Below, piece by piece: positions 22,372-24,227 of a DNA stretch of 24,227 nt. The DNA lies in assembly GCA_018818465.1 (NCBI GenBank), contig JAHIRU010000041.1, positions 1-24,227 on the forward strand, written 5' to 3'. Numbering within the stretch: position 1 is the first letter of the stretch; each line of letters opens with the position of its first letter. The position numbers and the translations under genes are program-made. The notes beneath the pieces are model-generated. The model was not told the DNA's origin. It worked only from the letters and a program-made list of their open reading frames with translations, and searched no databases. The DNA is from Nanobdellota archaeon. Its GTDB lineage: Archaea; Aenigmatarchaeota; Aenigmatarchaeia; QMZP01.

Positions 22372-23085
22372 ATGATTATGTCATATTTATGGTGCATAGA
22401 TCATGATCTCACAGCTTCTCTAGGCGATATAGGCAGGGATTATCTGTACAAATATCTTCCCGGAATCAGCTCTTCTGAGGCTTTTGTTGATGAAGTAATG
22501 AAAATAAGAAATGATCTTGATTATAGGAATGAGATTCTCAGAGGCAAAGAGCCTTATGAAAAAGGGCTTGAATTGGCTTTGCTTTTGGCTTATCATGGCG
22601 TTAAACAGGATGATGTTAGAAAGAGCGGAACAAATGCTAAAAACTCTCTAAGAAAAGGATTTCCTGAATTCCTTAAGAATGAGAAAACCGGCAGAAAGAT
22701 TATTTTTTCTGCTGGTGTCAAAGATTGGCTGATGAATTTTTATATGCAGAATTTTTCAAATAACAATTTCGACGTCGCCGGCACAAGTTTGTATGTTAAT
22801 GAGAATGGCGAATACACTGGTATAAAAAAATCATGCGGCAGAGAGAGCAAACGTAAAAGAATAATAGAGCTTTCTTCTGGTGTAGGCAATAATGTAATTA
22901 AGATTGGCGTTGGTGACAGTGATGGCGACAGGGACATGTTTGATTATATTCTTGAAAATGACGGAATCACTGTTGGAATAGGCGACGGCATAGATGGCAT
23001 AATAAACCTGCCAGAAGATATTGATTGGCATTCTGTTGTTGATGAAGTAAAAAAATATTCAGAGGAGAAACTGTATGTACATTAG
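22372..23085 (+). CDS. HAD-superfamily hydrolase
   Basis: 237 residues (235 if the second ATG at 22378 is used). HAD motifs: nucleophile D10-x-D12-L-T14 in CIDHDLTAS; motif II S in IIFSAG; a Lys/Arg region RESKRKRI; and motif III GVGDSDGDRDMF. The alpha-helical cap lies between motifs I and II (about 20-100). The layout resembles phosphoserine-phosphatase-like members, but the substrate is not evident. The 3' end overlaps the start of the PfkB kinase by 11 bases, so the two are probably translated together and may act on the same sugar phosphate. Confidence 0.83.
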   Translation: MIMSYLWCIDHDLTASLGDIGRDYLYKYLPGISSSEAFVDEVMKIRNDLDYRNEILRGKEPYEKGLELALLLAYHGVKQDDVRKSGTNAKNSLRKGFPEFLKNEKTGRKIIFSAGVKDWLMNFYMQNFSNNNFDVAGTSLYVNENGEYTGIKKSCGRESKRKRIIELSSGVGNNVIKIGVGDSDGDRDMFDYILENDGITVGIGDGIDGIINLPEDIDWHSVVDEVKKYSEEKLYVH

Positions 23086-23974
23086 TTTTGGCGAACTGCT
23101 AGTTGATATGATAAAAAAAGATGGAAAATTTCATCCCTATCCAGGCGGAGCACCAGCAAACTTTTCTGTTGCTCTTGCTCGTTTGGGAATAAAACCAAAA
23201 CTAATTGCGTCTGTAGGAAAAGATTCTTTTGGAGACATGTTGATTGAAACAATAAAAAAAGAAAACATTAATGTTAATCACATTAAAAGAAGCGACAAAA
23301 AAACAACATTAGTTTTTATTGAACTAAAAAATGCTGTACCAGAATTTGTTTTCCATCGCAGTGCAGATGTTGACATAAAAAAAGAAGAAATAAGCGAAAA
23401 CATTTTCATAGACGTAGAGGGTTTTCATTTCGGTTCGTTGTCCCTGACTGAAAATCCAGTGAGAGAGGCATTGTTTCACTGCCTTGAAATCGCAAAAACT
23501 TACGGTATTTTGGTTTCATTCAGTCCAAACATACGAAATGATTTGTGGAGCAAGAGCTTAGACGAACATCTTTACGAAGCTCTAAAATATGTGGATGTTT
23601 TAATAGCATCAGAGAATGAATTTGAATACATGTTTGGAAACGAAACAATGAAAAATGTTAGCAAAAAATATAACATTAAAAAAATTGCTGTAACTCGTGG
23701 AAAAAATGGCTGCATACTTTTTTCGCGAACCAACAGGAAAATTATTCAGCACCCCATTTTTTCTGTTGATGTTGCTGATACAACTGGTGCAGGTGATGCG
23801 TTTGCAGCGGGATTTGTTTACAGCCTTCTGAAAAATAAAAATGATGAAGAATCAATTCGTTTTGCAAGCGCTGTTGCTGCGCTGTCAACAACAAAAAATG
23901 GCGCAATGTCTGTTTTGCCGAAAATAAAAGAAGTAGAATTTTATCTAAATAAAAATAAAAAAATTAAGAAATAG
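23075..23974 (+). CDS. PfkB-family carbohydrate kinase
   Basis: 299 residues, normal for ribokinase/fructokinase-type enzymes. The N-terminal PGGAPANFSVALARLG signature (about 23-38) and the C-terminal D235-TTGAGD241-AFAAGF anion-hole motif with catalytic base D241 are intact. The enzyme phosphorylates a sugar (fructose-like from the GGAPAN form) or nucleoside using ATP. AGGAG (23063-23067) precedes the ATG, which lies inside the HAD gene. Overlap with a phosphatase-type gene suggests a paired role in sugar phosphate turnover. Lys-rich ending KNKKIKK is an AT-driven tail. Confidence 0.92.
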   Translation: MYISFGELLVDMIKKDGKFHPYPGGAPANFSVALARLGIKPKLIASVGKDSFGDMLIETIKKENINVNHIKRSDKKTTLVFIELKNAVPEFVFHRSADVDIKKEEISENIFIDVEGFHFGSLSLTENPVREALFHCLEIAKTYGILVSFSPNIRNDLWSKSLDEHLYEALKYVDVLIASENEFEYMFGNETMKNVSKKYNIKKIAVTRGKNGCILFSRTNRKIIQHPIFSVDVADTTGAGDAFAAGFVYSLLKNKNDEESIRFASAVAALSTTKNGAMSVLPKIKEVEFYLNKNKKIKK

Positions 23975-23988
23975 CGAGTATTAATCGA

Positions 23989-24227
23989 CTATTTCTTTCT
24001 TTTTACGCTTCTAGCTTTTGTTGACCTTCTTTTTGTAGTTCGAGCTTTTGTTGTTCGTGCTGGCCTTCGTGCAACTTTTCTTATAACTGTTGTTTTTTTT
24101 GCAGCACTTCTGGATTTCTTTTTCAAAGAAACTCTATGGACACCGCTTTTTGATGTCTTTACCTTTTCAGGTAAGTAAACATCTATGTATTTGTTTGTGC
24201 TCCTCATCGAGGATCTAGCCCTTTTTA
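23989..24227 (-). CDS. very basic Lys/Arg/Thr-rich protein, possibly cut by the right edge
   Basis: An ATG at 24207 gives 72 residues, but the frame stays open for six more codons to the window edge (reading K-R-A-R-S-S), without a clear ribosome-binding site, so the real start may lie outside. The first 35 residues are mixed (NKYIDVYLPEKVKTSKSGVHRVSL); the rest is almost wholly Lys, Arg, Ala, Thr and Ser with repeated TTKAR/STKAR units, as in histone-H1-like tails and other nucleic-acid-binding tails. I do not recognise the family. A DNA- or RNA-binding role is inference from composition. Confidence 0.55.
   Translation of the reverse strand, partial: KRARSSMRSTNKYIDVYLPEKVKTSKSGVHRVSLKKKSRSAAKKTTVIRKVARRPARTTKARTTKRRSTKARSVKRKK

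Overview
The window is archaeal. It holds a RadA recombinase next to an archaeal RPA with a CxxC/CxxH zinc site, an archaeal Rqc2/RqcH, Trm5, an M42 aminopeptidase, DUF373 and PRC-barrel proteins, TATA-type promoters about 25 bp upstream of often leaderless starts, GGTGA/GGAGG ribosome-binding sites, and a tRNA built with bulge-helix-bulge introns. The DNA is AT-rich and very compact, and several convergent genes abut or overlap at their stop codons. A small-genome lineage such as a DPANN archaeon is plausible, but that is inference; there is no rRNA gene to place it.

Layout. 1-1.9 kb: end of a TatD-family nuclease, an alpha/beta hydrolase, a small unknown protein and tRNA-Tyr. 2.0-2.2 kb: a non-coding stretch with two strong inverted repeats (possible structured RNA) and a symmetric TATA element. 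2.25-5.6 kb: rqcH, then the most remarkable object of the window, an initiator tRNA-Met gene interrupted by five introns, then a DUF2905 protein and trm5. 5.6-7.6 kb: M42 aminopeptidase, a membrane-anchored OB-fold protein and the 2',3'-cyclic phosphodiesterase thpR. 7.6-9.2 kb: a repeat-rich control region, an AAA+ ATPase with winged helix, and a PRC-barrel protein. 9.2-11.9 kb: KefB-type antiporter and a dGTPase-like HD protein. 12.0-17.75 kb: a copper-handling block: a membrane winged-helix protein with a His/Cys/Met external loop, a palindrome-controlled operon of DUF2318 lipoprotein, CopZ-like HMA protein, HMA-SafE-cupredoxin fusion, TRASH-like protein, CopA ATPase and DsbA-like oxidoreductase. 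17.8-19.8 kb: rpa-radA operon. 19.8-24.2 kb: an eight-bladed PQQ-type propeller, DUF373 membrane protein, HAD hydrolase, PfkB kinase and a very basic small protein open at the right edge.

How it fits together. Much of the left half concerns translation: tRNAs, Trm5 (tRNA-Tyr here has G37, its substrate base), RqcH for stalled ribosomes, and ThpR, which acts on 2',3'-cyclic phosphate ends of the kind left by tRNA splicing. The five-intron tRNA-iMet is the main finding: each intron gives a bulge-helix-bulge at the expected cut sites and removal of all five gives a textbook 75-nt archaeal initiator tRNA, yet the splicing folds compete with one another, implying ordered processing. The copper block is the second: it may be a self-contained sensing and export system with its own membrane-bound regulator.
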